DNA from: Symbiodinium natans
Lineage: Eukaryota; Sar; Dinophyceae; Suessiales; Symbiodiniaceae
Assembly: GCA_905221605.1 (NCBI GenBank)
Contig: CAJNDS010002276.1
Coordinates: 459,491 to 523,490 of the forward strand
Reading direction: 5' to 3'
Length of the DNA stretch: 64,000 nucleotides
The position numbers and the translations under genes are program-made. Below the pieces are notes generated by a model, which was given only the letters and a program-made list of their open reading frames with translations, was not told the DNA's origin and searched no databases. Below, piece after piece: positions 47,165-56,100 of the stretch (positions are counted from its first letter, which is position 1; every line of letters begins with the position of its first letter).

Positions 47165-48454
47165 ATGACAAGTTCAGTGGACTCGGCCCCTTACTTCCTT
47201 CAGAGAGCAGAGGAAATTTTGTTAACCAAGCGGGTCGTTGATGCACTAACTGCCAAAGGGGTCAAAACCTTGGCTCAGCTGGCCTTTTGCGTGGGCCAGC
47301 CGGGGCAACTCCTGGCTCAATCGGATTTCGATACATGGAGCACAGCAGTGCTGGCAGACCTTACGGTGGGCGAGAAGGCATCACTGAGACGGTTGATTCT
47401 TGAGGCCCAGACGATGTTGGTGGCCTCCCTTAAGGACATGGCAGAACCGTCCGAGGGTGTTGCACCTAAGAAGGTGGGACTCGCTGAGCGTAATGCACGC
47501 ATGGACCAGTTGCGCACTCAGCTTTCGGGGATTTCCCTGACTGGCCAGTTGGAGCCTAGTCACGCCTTGTTGGACATGACCGTTCAGCAGTGGGAAAACC
47601 GATGCCTTAAGTATATTGGCCCGGAAAAATGCCACAGCCGCGAGGAGGAAGTTCAGAACGTGAAGCCGTTGACCACCAGCCTCTCCCTCGAAGGGGGAAA
47701 ACTCAAAGTTACGGAGTCTTCTGGTATGGAAGATCGTGATATAGAGGGATCCCTCCAGGTGTTAAACGCCCTTAGAAGACGGGGAGTTGCATATGCATTC
47801 GCCAGGCTGATTAGTTGGGACAAGCACGAGGCCTACGTTTCCTCGCTTTTCAAGTACCTCACCAAACCAGCTCAACAAGGTTACCGTAAGGTTTCCTTGA
47901 GGCAGATTCTGCGAGCTGACAAGTTGGCGTTCGCAAAGATGTCCGAGGCAGGAGCAGAGGTTCGCGCAGATGCATCGGGGACTTTGCCTTTGGATGCCAG
48001 GATTTCTTCGGTGCTGCAGGATTATGATTTGATCGTTGCGCTCCTTCCTTTGGGGGATTTTGAAGGTGGAGGAAAGTCGCGATTGGGAAAAGGCAACCGT
48101 AGTCATCCGTACGAGCATGCTCCGAACAAAGGTAAGCCGGGCAAGGGGAAGTCCTTTTGGAGCCCCAGGGGCTCCGAGTCATGGTCCGGAAAGGGCAAAC
48201 CCTCACTCAAGGGCAAGGAGAAGGCTGGCATAGGGAAAGGTTACGGGGCTGGCAAGTCGGAATGGCTACCCGAGGGCCTACGTTACCAGGGAGCGTCCGC
48301 ATGGAACAAGAAGGGCAACAAGGTCTGCTATGGTTTTAACCTCGGCGGATGCACGGACGCCAACTGTCAGAGGGGTGATCATGGTTGCATCATTTACAAG
48401 TGTGGTGGTGATCACCCGGTCACCAAGTGCCCACTGAAGCCTAAAAAGCTGTGA
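47165..48454 (+). CDS. Gag-like protein with C-terminal zinc fingers
   Basis: The frame is open from 47132, but ATG 47165 (MTSSVDSAPYFLQRA) follows a better context. The N-terminal ~100 residues are helical (a nucleic-acid or capsid-like part). Residues ~300-395 are Lys/Gly/Ser-rich. The C-terminus has a CCCH finger (CYGFNLGGCTDANCQRGDH) followed by a knuckle-like CIIYKCGGDHPVTKC. It ends KPKKL-TGA at 48452-48454. The next codons CTA GGT continue the same frame into the RT protein without another stop, so a readthrough fusion is possible. Confidence 0.75.
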   Translation: MTSSVDSAPYFLQRAEEILLTKRVVDALTAKGVKTLAQLAFCVGQPGQLLAQSDFDTWSTAVLADLTVGEKASLRRLILEAQTMLVASLKDMAEPSEGVAPKKVGLAERNARMDQLRTQLSGISLTGQLEPSHALLDMTVQQWENRCLKYIGPEKCHSREEEVQNVKPLTTSLSLEGGKLKVTESSGMEDRDIEGSLQVLNALRRRGVAYAFARLISWDKHEAYVSSLFKYLTKPAQQGYRKVSLRQILRADKLAFAKMSEAGAEVRADASGTLPLDARISSVLQDYDLIVALLPLGDFEGGGKSRLGKGNRSHPYEHAPNKGKPGKGKSFWSPRGSESWSGKGKPSLKGKEKAGIGKGYGAGKSEWLPEGLRYQGASAWNKKGNKVCYGFNLGGCTDANCQRGDHGCIIYKCGGDHPVTKCPLKPKKL

Positions 48455-48460
48455 CTAGGT
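48446..48460 (+). promoter_or_regulatory. Candidate stop-codon readthrough site, UGA-CUAG
   Basis: AAG CTG TGA CTA GGT: the gag stop is UGA followed by CUAG, the strongest known leaky-stop context in several eukaryotic genes. Gag and pol share this frame and no other stop lies before 51698. Readthrough would yield a gag-pol fusion at a low level. Confidence 0.65.
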
Positions 48461-48502
48461 GATCCTGGTCTCGATGAGACTTCGCTGGCTCAGGATGTTG
48501 AG

Positions 48503-51500
48503 ATGGTTCCCCAGGATGAATCCGTTAGTGGCGTCACCTCTGCTCTGAACCAGGAGGTCGGTATGGAGGCCTTACCTTCAGGTGCGGGATTGGAACCCGT
48601 ATCTGCAGTTGGGGTTGCCGAAGGTTGTGCATGTGACATTCAATGTTCTTTTTCGACGGCTTCAATACCGTCGGCCGCAACACTGCCAGTTTTCCAGACC
48701 GGCGAGGAGACATCTTCTCGGAGCGAGCAGTGTTCTTTGGCTACAGAGCCGCAACAAGTTGTCTCGAATGAACAGCACGGGGGACCTACCCGTGCGATCC
48801 TTCAATGTTTTGCTGGGCAGGCCCGTGTGGCTGCAGCTTTACTCGCGCAGGGTTATTTTGCTTATGGAGTGGATCGTGTTAAACACAAGTCCGCTATGGC
48901 ACCTGTTTTGCAAATGGACCTGTCCTCTCGGACAGCTTGTGATTCTGTTCTTACTTGGTTGGACAAACGAAAAATTGCGGGGGTGCTGATTTGCATACCA
49001 AAGCTCACCTTGGACCCCATCTCTGCGGCATTTGTTTTCGCGGTTATCAATGGATGCCTCGACAGGGACTTGCCGTTAGTAGTAGAAGGCTCTTGCAAGT
49101 CCCCATTTTGGGATAATTTAAACCAACTTCCAGACGCTCAGCAAGCACCCCATTGGGTCGAAGTGGACTGGGGATGCTGGGTCCCTGCGAGTCAGCAGCG
49201 GAGTTTTGTGATGTCGAACCTTCCTGAAATTACCACGATTAGGCGCGAAGGGCGAGAACCGGCAGGGAAGTCGACAACACTGGATACCTCCTCAGGGGCC
49301 TACCCCCGTGGTTTTGCGACTGCTTTGGCTGAGGTCTTCGCGGCTGGCGTTACAGCGAGAGAACTTTTGTGCCAAAACCCTTCTTTGGCCAATAAGGCCA
49401 TTCGAGTGTCGGCCATGCATCAACCTCGGGGGCACTTGAATGAGGTCATGCCGGAATGGAAGGTGGTCGTCTATGTGCTGCTGCCTAGATCAGTGATTGA
49501 GGATCCTTTCTCAGGACGCAAGCGTCTCAAGCAGGAATGGCGGATTCCGGATGGCATCCGTGTGTTGCCGGGGATGGCCGCCCTGCCGGTGGATTCCCAG
49601 CTTCTGTCGCGGACTCAGGCAGGGGGGAACTTGAGCCCGCAACTTCAGCAGGAAATGCAGCAACTGGACGGTGCCTCAGTGCTGAGGGTGGGGATTCCTT
49701 GGGATCCGATTGAATTTATTGGCAAGGCAGCAAAGCTAGGACACCCTTATCATCAGCTGTCTAAATGCAACAAACCACTGGAGAAGTTGATAGAGCAACT
49801 TGTACATCGTCCAGGTTCGGTGAGATCCCAGAGAAAGTTTTACCTTGAGAAATGGGCTAGAAGAGCCAAAGAACTGGAGCCAGAGGAGGCAGAGCTGAAG
49901 GCTGGTATGTCCACCCATCGAGGAGCGATCCTCGGACCGAAACGTATTCTCCTCTTCCAAGAAATGCTTCAAGACATTCAATATGATGATATGGGTGTGG
50001 TGCAGGAGCTCATTCAGGGAGCCACCCTCACAGGCCCTATCCCAGTGACAGGAGTGTTGGATGCGAAACTGAAGCCAGCTAGGATGGACATTGAACAACT
50101 TGTGGACATGTCCGACCAGGTGTGTGGACAGATTTTCGACAGGACAATATCCAGTGGTGACAGAAACATGGACACGTTGTTGTGGGAGAAAACGTTAGAG
50201 GAGGTTGAGAAGGGTCACCTCGCTGGACCTTTCGATGTTAGCCATCTCCCCAAAGGCTGTTTGGTGAGTTCCCGTTTCCCTCTGATGCAGGGAGGTAAAC
50301 TCAGACCTATTGACAACTACTCTTCCAGTCTCATTAACGACACGGTTACCGTCTCCGAGAAACCTGTTACACATTCAATTGACGAGATCGCACTCCTAAT
50401 TACCAAGCTATCGAAGGCAGCTAGGAAAAAGGGACTGTTGGAACTCTTCGGGAAGACGGCTGACCTGAAAAGCGCATATCGACAGTTGGCCATTTCAGAT
50501 GAGAGTTTAAGATTTTCGTACTTAGCAGTGTACGACCCGATCGAGGGGAAGCCCAAATTATTCCAGCAACTGGCGGTACCTTTTGGATCCACGAAAGCAG
50601 TATACTTCTTCTTGAGGGTTGCAAGGGCTCTTTGGACGATCCTGGTGGAAGGAGCCAGAATCCCTACGACGAATTACTTTGACGACTTTGTTCTCCTCGC
50701 ATTGAGCGGTGACAGGAGTTCATGTGGGCATACCTTTGATGAGGTCATGAAACTGTTGGGTTGGAAGTTGTCAACAGACAAGACTACGGAGTGGAGCATA
50801 GGTTTCGAAGCTTTGGGCGTTTTGTTTGAGCTGGACCAAGCAGGGACAGGGGTCCTGAAAGTTAAGAACACCGAACGAAGGCGTCGAGAGTTGGTCACAG
50901 CCATCAGAGGTCACCTGGAGAATGGTTTGATGGGTCAGAAGGAGGCCCTGCAACTGAGGGGCCGATTACAGTTCGCACAAGCTCAATTCTTCGGAAGGTT
51001 AGGCAGGAGGTGTCTGGTTGAGATTACGAGACATGCCTATGGTGGGAGGCGGAAAATTCCGGGATACACTAAAGACCTTTTGGAAGAGTTCTGCAAGTTC
51101 TTAGACGCTGCGCAGCCCAGGCTAGTGGGACAGGTGTCGTGCAGATCGTTTATGATACTCACCGATGCAGCCTTCGAAACCGAGACAAGGTCTGGTGGAT
51201 TAGGTGGTGTGCTCCTTACGGGGAGTGGGACAGCGCTGTCATTCTTCAGTGTTCCAATCTCGGAAATCCAGACTCAAGTGTTATCTGCGGAGGACGAACA
51301 AACCATTATCTATGAGCTGGAAATGCTTGGGGTTTTGGTTGGTTTGAAGTTGCTAACAGGCCAGACTGCAGCCTTTGCTGAATCGTATTCCCAGCATGGA
51401 GCGACTACTGGAACTGGGGTAATCATCTACCTCGACAATGATGCGGCCCGTCACGCCTACATCTCAGGATCTGCTAAGAAAGGAGTTGCTGGAATGTTGG

Positions 51501-51700
51501 TGGATGAAGCAAACTTCCTGGAATATGTTCACGGATTTCTACCGTGGTATGCAAGAGTTGCCTCCCCAGCAAATCTTGCAGATCAACCTTCGAGGTTCCA
51601 ACTTGATTTGGTTAGGAAGTTAGGATTCAAGGACGAATCGCATGAAGCGAGGAGGATCGTTTCGGCGATTGTGAAGAGGGCCTCGAAACTGAAGGTTTGA
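48503..51700 (+). CDS. Methyltransferase-like domain plus RT/RNase H of the tyrosine-recombinase element
   Basis: 1065 residues from the first ATG after the gag stop. The same frame is open back to the UGA. Residues ~95-300 form a Rossmann-like domain: TRAILQCFAGQARVAAALLA (motif I, ~96-115), an acidic GVD (122-124), a strand plus ICIPKLT where a PC-type loop would be expected (163-169), and PLVVEGSCKSPFW (191-203). RT spans ~520-830, with DLKSAYRQLAIS and the catalytic box YFDD at 725-728. RNase H follows (ILTDAAFE, ELEMLGVLVG, IIYLDNDAARH). DIRS-type elements are known to carry a methyltransferase, usually after RNase H and of adenine type. Here a different-looking domain is in front of RT. 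Confidence 0.85.
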   Translation: MVPQDESVSGVTSALNQEVGMEALPSGAGLEPVSAVGVAEGCACDIQCSFSTASIPSAATLPVFQTGEETSSRSEQCSLATEPQQVVSNEQHGGPTRAILQCFAGQARVAAALLAQGYFAYGVDRVKHKSAMAPVLQMDLSSRTACDSVLTWLDKRKIAGVLICIPKLTLDPISAAFVFAVINGCLDRDLPLVVEGSCKSPFWDNLNQLPDAQQAPHWVEVDWGCWVPASQQRSFVMSNLPEITTIRREGREPAGKSTTLDTSSGAYPRGFATALAEVFAAGVTARELLCQNPSLANKAIRVSAMHQPRGHLNEVMPEWKVVVYVLLPRSVIEDPFSGRKRLKQEWRIPDGIRVLPGMAALPVDSQLLSRTQAGGNLSPQLQQEMQQLDGASVLRVGIPWDPIEFIGKAAKLGHPYHQLSKCNKPLEKLIEQLVHRPGSVRSQRKFYLEKWARRAKELEPEEAELKAGMSTHRGAILGPKRILLFQEMLQDIQYDDMGVVQELIQGATLTGPIPVTGVLDAKLKPARMDIEQLVDMSDQVCGQIFDRTISSGDRNMDTLLWEKTLEEVEKGHLAGPFDVSHLPKGCLVSSRFPLMQGGKLRPIDNYSSSLINDTVTVSEKPVTHSIDEIALLITKLSKAARKKGLLELFGKTADLKSAYRQLAISDESLRFSYLAVYDPIEGKPKLFQQLAVPFGSTKAVYFFLRVARALWTILVEGARIPTTNYFDDFVLLALSGDRSSCGHTFDEVMKLLGWKLSTDKTTEWSIGFEALGVLFELDQAGTGVLKVKNTERRRRELVTAIRGHLENGLMGQKEALQLRGRLQFAQAQFFGRLGRRCLVEITRHAYGGRRKIPGYTKDLLEEFCKFLDAAQPRLVGQVSCRSFMILTDAAFETETRSGGLGGVLLTGSGTALSFFSVPISEIQTQVLSAEDEQTIIYELEMLGVLVGLKLLTGQTAAFAESYSQHGATTGTGVIIYLDNDAARHAYISGSAKKGVAGMLVDEANFLEYVHGFLPWYARVASPANLADQPSRFQLDLVRKLGFKDESHEARRIVSAIVKRASKLKV

Positions 51701-51718
51701 CACACGGCTCAGGTGAAT

Positions 51719-51955
51719 GGGGAAAGGAGCCCTGTGTCTCACAGGACATTTCGAGACTCAACAACAGTCTTGGGTCTTACAGGAGGGATCGAGATCCAAC
51801 TAGCCGTGCTCGGTACTGTTTCCCCACAACGTGAAAAGATTCGAACGAGAGCAAGTGATGTGAGCAGAATGCATGTTGCTTGATGAAGATTGTGTCATGC
51901 TTGAAGTGCTCAAACACGACATGACATTTCATAACAAGCACGGTTTTGAACAATA
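51719..51955 (+). repeat. Split direct repeat B1
   Basis: 237 bases from ggggaaaggagccc to ttttgaacaata, identical by eye to B2 and joined directly to A2. Confidence 0.92.
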
Positions 51956-52213
51956 AGTATCGTTCTTCGAATGCCTGGAGAAGATAGAGCTTTATTGTTC
52001 AAAGGAAACAACATCAAAATGTTGTGGTGAACAAAACATTTGATTGTTGTTTCAGTGCTTGCCTTTTTGCACAACTTATTTCTAATGCTTGATCAGTTTT
52101 ATGCTTGTTCATGCAGGATTTGTATTTACTTATACACCCGTCGCAGCGGGACCTCTCAAAGGGCAGGATGCCCGGAAAGTGCTCTTAGAAGCTGATAGAT
52201 TGTTTTCGAAAAA
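51956..52213 (+). repeat. Split direct repeat A2
   Basis: Matches A1 over all 258 bases except one T/G change in the T-run before cacaac. Confidence 0.92.
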
Positions 52214-52448
52214 CCCACCCTCGCCACCCTTGGAGACTAACGTAAACGTTCTTGCAACCATGTCAGGAGAGGACTCATGTGCACACGAATATCCGGTAAG
52301 GGATCAGGCGGCTCAATGAGCGTGTACAATCAGGAACCCTTGTTAGTGCGGGCCTTACTTCATGTGGTGACAGTTCCGCTTGTTTGCTCGACCATGCAGG
52401 CTCGAGTCTCGTTCTTTTCATCGCTGTACTTTTCTCAGCATTTTCATG

Positions 52449-52691
52449 GCGCGGTCGTTGACGCGCGATCAGCTCAATGATTTTCGGGTGTGGCTTCACT
52501 CTTTGAATATGGATTCCCTCATGAAGGTGGCTGAGGTATTGGACGACCTCATGGCAGACCGTGAGATGCGGCAACAGGAGGCTGTTGCGGCTCGCCAGTC
52601 TCAGTGGCAGTTTGTGAACCCTGCACCTGCCTTAGAGCAACCGAGTGAAGCTGCCTCGTCAAGCTCTCAGAGACAGCCAGAAACTTCTTGA
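52449..52691 (+). CDS. Small ORF (80 aa) between A2 and B2
   Basis: ATG 52449 opens MARSLTRDQLNDFRVWLHSL, a helical protein with VAEVLDDLMADREMRQQEAV and a Ser/Gln-rich tail. The frame extends upstream, but that part is less protein-like. It lies in the spacer between A2 and B2, a segment that Ngaro elements do not usually use for coding. Function unknown. Confidence 0.45.
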   Translation, partial: ARSLTRDQLNDFRVWLHSLNMDSLMKVAEVLDDLMADREMRQQEAVAARQSQWQFVNPAPALEQPSEAASSSSQRQPETS

Positions 52692-52786
52692 ACTGTCGTT
52701 CTGAACCACATGGATATCCTGTTCAGGCCGTCACACTTAGGCCGAACTTGTGAGAGACCGTGAGTTAGCCGTAGTTTCCTCTCGCA

Positions 52787-53023
52787 GGGGAAAGGAGCCC
52801 TGTGTCTCACAGGACATTTCGAGACTCAACAACAGTCTTGGGTCTTACAGGAGGGATCGAGATCCAACTAGCCGTGCTCGGTACTGTTTCCCCACAACGT
52901 GAAAAGATTCGAACGAGAGCAAGTGATGTGAGCAGAATGCATGTTGCTTGATGAAGATTGTGTCATGCTTGAAGTGCTCAAACACGACATGACATTTCAT
53001 AACAAGCACGGTTTTGAACAATA
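52787..53023 (+). repeat. Split direct repeat B2 (right terminus)
   Basis: Copy of B1 ending ttttgaacaata. The next bases (acggctttgcttggc) are FNIP-like array sequence. Confidence 0.92.
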
Positions 53024-53024
53024 A

Positions 53025-53163
53025 CGGCTTTGCTTGGCATTTTGCAGTCCTTCAGCTTCGGAGGCTCGTTCAACCAGAGCTTCAAGAGTATGGCCTTCCT
53101 GGCAGTTTGCAGTCTTTGTGCTTCGGGTATACCTTCGACCAGAGCTGGGAAACTGTGACTTTG
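53025..53163 (+). repeat. FNIP/LRR-like array between the two retrotransposons
   Basis: About two units (ttgcagtccttcagcttcgg, ttcaaccagagcttcaagag). The last 15 bases, gaaactgtgactttg, are the left target copy of LINE-2. Confidence 0.8.
53149..53163 (+). repeat. LINE-2 target-site duplication, left copy (right copy 57852-57866)
   Basis: gaaactgtgactttg flanks LINE-2 on both sides. Joining the flanks restores an array unit (accagagctgg gaaactgtgactttg catggcag). Confidence 0.92.
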
Positions 53164-56100
53164 AAAGAACCCCTTGCAAAATGGGCTCAGGCGCTCTGTC
53201 AATTGCTGAACAGACCCCGAAACCTGAGAAAAGCGAGGGTGGAACCACGCAAGCTCGTAACCAGAGCTTCTGTAGCATGTACTCAGGAACGAAACGAAAA
53301 GCTGAGTCTCAAAATGGTGAGAAGCATCTCAAGCCCGGTAAAAAGCTTCCCCCTGTGCCCAAATTCCACAATGACCCTAGGATCAAAACTGGAGAAAAAG
53401 ACGGTGTTCATGTCTTTCTGTGGAGATGCCCGATTTGTGCTGCCGAAAAGAAGGGTCCCTGGAAAAACATTTGCACCATGAGATGGTATCATTGGAAAAC
53501 TCACCACAAACATGTCCCGTATGAACAATTCCTTATAAAGCCCCGAGGAGCGCCGATCCCTGCTCCGTCTGCACTGCTGCCTAAGGATCAGAGGGCATTT
53601 GACTGTCCGTGCTGTGACGTTGGACTTCCAGCTCTGGAAACGACGCGCATGATGACCAAAGCCATTTCCAAGCATAGGAGAGAATGTCATCCCAAAATCA
53701 AGACGTCTAAATGGATGTCGTTGATGTGTTCGGCTAGGTTTAAAGGCAAAAAGCAACCGCATGTTAGTGCTGCTGCGACTAAAAGGCATGACAAAGCCAG
53801 AAAAAAGAGGTTCAAAACACACAAACCGGTTGAGCTTGACCTTTCTGACCAATACGACAACATGCCAAAAGGTGAAAGCCGACAGTGGTGGTGTAGTGAA
53901 TGCCTTCAAGTTCTTGCTGGTTATGGTACCAACTACAACAGAAAGCTCCTCACGTGTGCCCAGGCAAAAAAGGACCCCAGAGGCCCCCGTAGAGTCAAGC
54001 TTGCGTGGAAACTTGTGCTTGAACGAGACCATGAACACAAACTTCAAGGAGCTGTCAGTAAATGGGTTCGCTCCATTGTCAGTTCTAGAAAAGATAGCTC
54101 TGGTAGCAAAGAGCCCCAACACAACAAGGCCCATGCTACTTTCAAAAAGAAAAAGCTGGTCTGGGATGGAATCGAGCCGCTCCCTGGCCCTTCTCATACG
54201 AGGCGCGTGAATACCGCTACAGCCAACACCTTAATATGGACGATCAATGTTGGAGGAGCCCGTGGAGCCTGGCACGTGGTTAACCACTTGCTTGATGGTG
54301 GACCTCCCATCCTTCTCCTTCAAGAAGTTGCTTTACCCAAAGAAGAGGCCGTGGGATACTCTGCGGCGGCCTTAAAAAAGGGGTATCACTGCTACTATTC
54401 AGGCTGCGTGCAAACCAGTCGTCGACCTCATGGAGGCTCCCTGGTCTTGGTAAAAAAGGGTTTCAAGTCGTCCCCGGCTTGGAACTTTGTTTCCACTGAA
54501 GGTGCTGTGCAAGCGGTATGGATCAGTGGAACTCTTGTGTGCTCTGTTTATCTGGCACCAGTTCCGGGTAATTGGCAAGTTGCTGACGAGACTGCTGCCA
54601 CGTTGTTGTCACTCCCGCAAGAACAGCAATGGATATTGGGGGGGGATTTCAATTGCCTTCCTAGTGTTAACCCATTTCACTCAAACCTCGTCGGAGTTTG
54701 CTGTGAAATCCAGAGTCCCGATGGGCCCACGAGATGGTCGAGCGATAGGTGTATCGACTACTTCTGCAGTAACCAGAGGCTTACCCAGGTTTGCACCCTT
54801 GCCCACAAAGTGTCGGATCACAAAATTGTCTCTGCGTCTTGGCAAAAGCGCTTGAAACATACTGAGGATTTCGTGGTTCAGACCCCGCCAGTGTTGCCAA
54901 AATGTTCTGACGAGCAACAGGACAGCTTCACTAAGGCCGTTGATGAGGCATGGAGTGAAGAGAGTTCAGCCCTCCCCTGCGATGGAAGCGTGGACCTTAA
55001 GTGGGAAGCCCTTAACAAAGCCCTCTACAAAACACTGCTCAGTGCCCATGAAAAGTGTAACAACGACCAAGGTCAGAACTTGCGTCTTAGGAAATTTGCT
55101 AAAGGCAAACCGACCAAACCTGTTGTCAAGCGTAGGCATGTTGCTCACAGACCACCTGCTGGGCATTTCACTTCGTTTCAACAACGGGCCATTCGAAACC
55201 TGCTGGGAAGAATGATGGAATATAGGCAAAGGCACAGCTCCGAACAAAGCTCTATCTCTTCTAGGCACCAAACCCAGAAACTTTGGGAAAAAATCATCAG
55301 GGCTCCTGACTATGACCAACATTCGAGCCTCACGGAAAACATCCAAAAACTCGAAAAGAAGCTTGAGCAATGTGTTCAAGAAGAAAACAGTAACAGATTG
55401 CAAAGGTGGCGAGCTAGGACTGCTGAGGACCACCATGCCTTCCGGTGGTTGCGTAAACAAGCTACTGAAACTACCCATGCCATTGCAATGTCCAAGGATG
55501 ACACGGTTGCTGATAGTGTGCTGATGGCGCTTCGCAAGCTCCAATCCTTTTGGAAAAAGGTGTGGGACAGACCTCAGCTTGACAGGCAAGCCGTCTGGAA
55601 TGAAATGGTCAGGCACTTACCCCCAGCTGTCCACTCGAGACGATGGGCTCCTGTTACCGGACAGGACCTCAAGCGTGCCGCCTTGAACTGCAAAGGCTCT
55701 GCTGCTGGCCTAGATGGCTGGACTACCGAAGAGCTATTGCACTTCTCAGACAAGATGTGGCAGGAACTTGCCCAGTTCTACCTGGAATGCGAAAACTGTA
55801 GTCGTGTACCGGAAGCTTGGAGACAAATCCGTCAAGTTCACCTAGGGAAGGGTAAACCTAGAGAGTCGAACGGTAGCATGCTTGCTGCTAACCTCAGACC
55901 CATATCGGTCACCAGCTTGATTTGGCGTGTTTGCTGCAAAGCCAGATATGGACACAAAGACACCCAGGCTTGGCTTAAGCATGCTATGCCTAACTACGTG
56001 TATGGAGGAATACCTGGTAGGGGGACTCAGGATGCTATAGGCCCGCTGCTCTACCAAACCCATAGGTATTGGTACGTTGGGACGTTAGACCTTGAAAAGG

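Larger units (their letters stand above)
41875..53023 (+). mobile_element. Tyrosine-recombinase (DIRS/Ngaro/PAT-like) retrotransposon with split direct repeats
   Basis: Structure is A1 (41875-42132), ORFs, B1 (51719-51955), A2 (51956-52213), a ~570-base spacer with an ORF, and B2 (52787-53023). This A1...B1A2...B2 layout is the known signature of Ngaro/PAT-type elements. A1/A2 differ at one base. It encodes a tyrosine recombinase, a gag-like zinc protein and RT/RNase H. The flanks join as FNIP-like array sequence (aaggaga|acggctttgcttgg) without a target duplication, as expected for recombinase-mediated integration. Confidence 0.9.

Noticed and set aside
48503-48503. ATG 48503 as a certain independent start of the RT protein
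   Set aside because: The same frame is open back through the gag UGA, so the ATG may be internal. It is given as the annotation start only for convenience.
43786-51700. Treating the tyrosine-recombinase element as a DNA transposon or phage-like integrase island
   Set aside because: RT with YFDD, RNase H, gag-type zinc fingers and A1-B1-A2-B2 repeats identify a retrotransposon.
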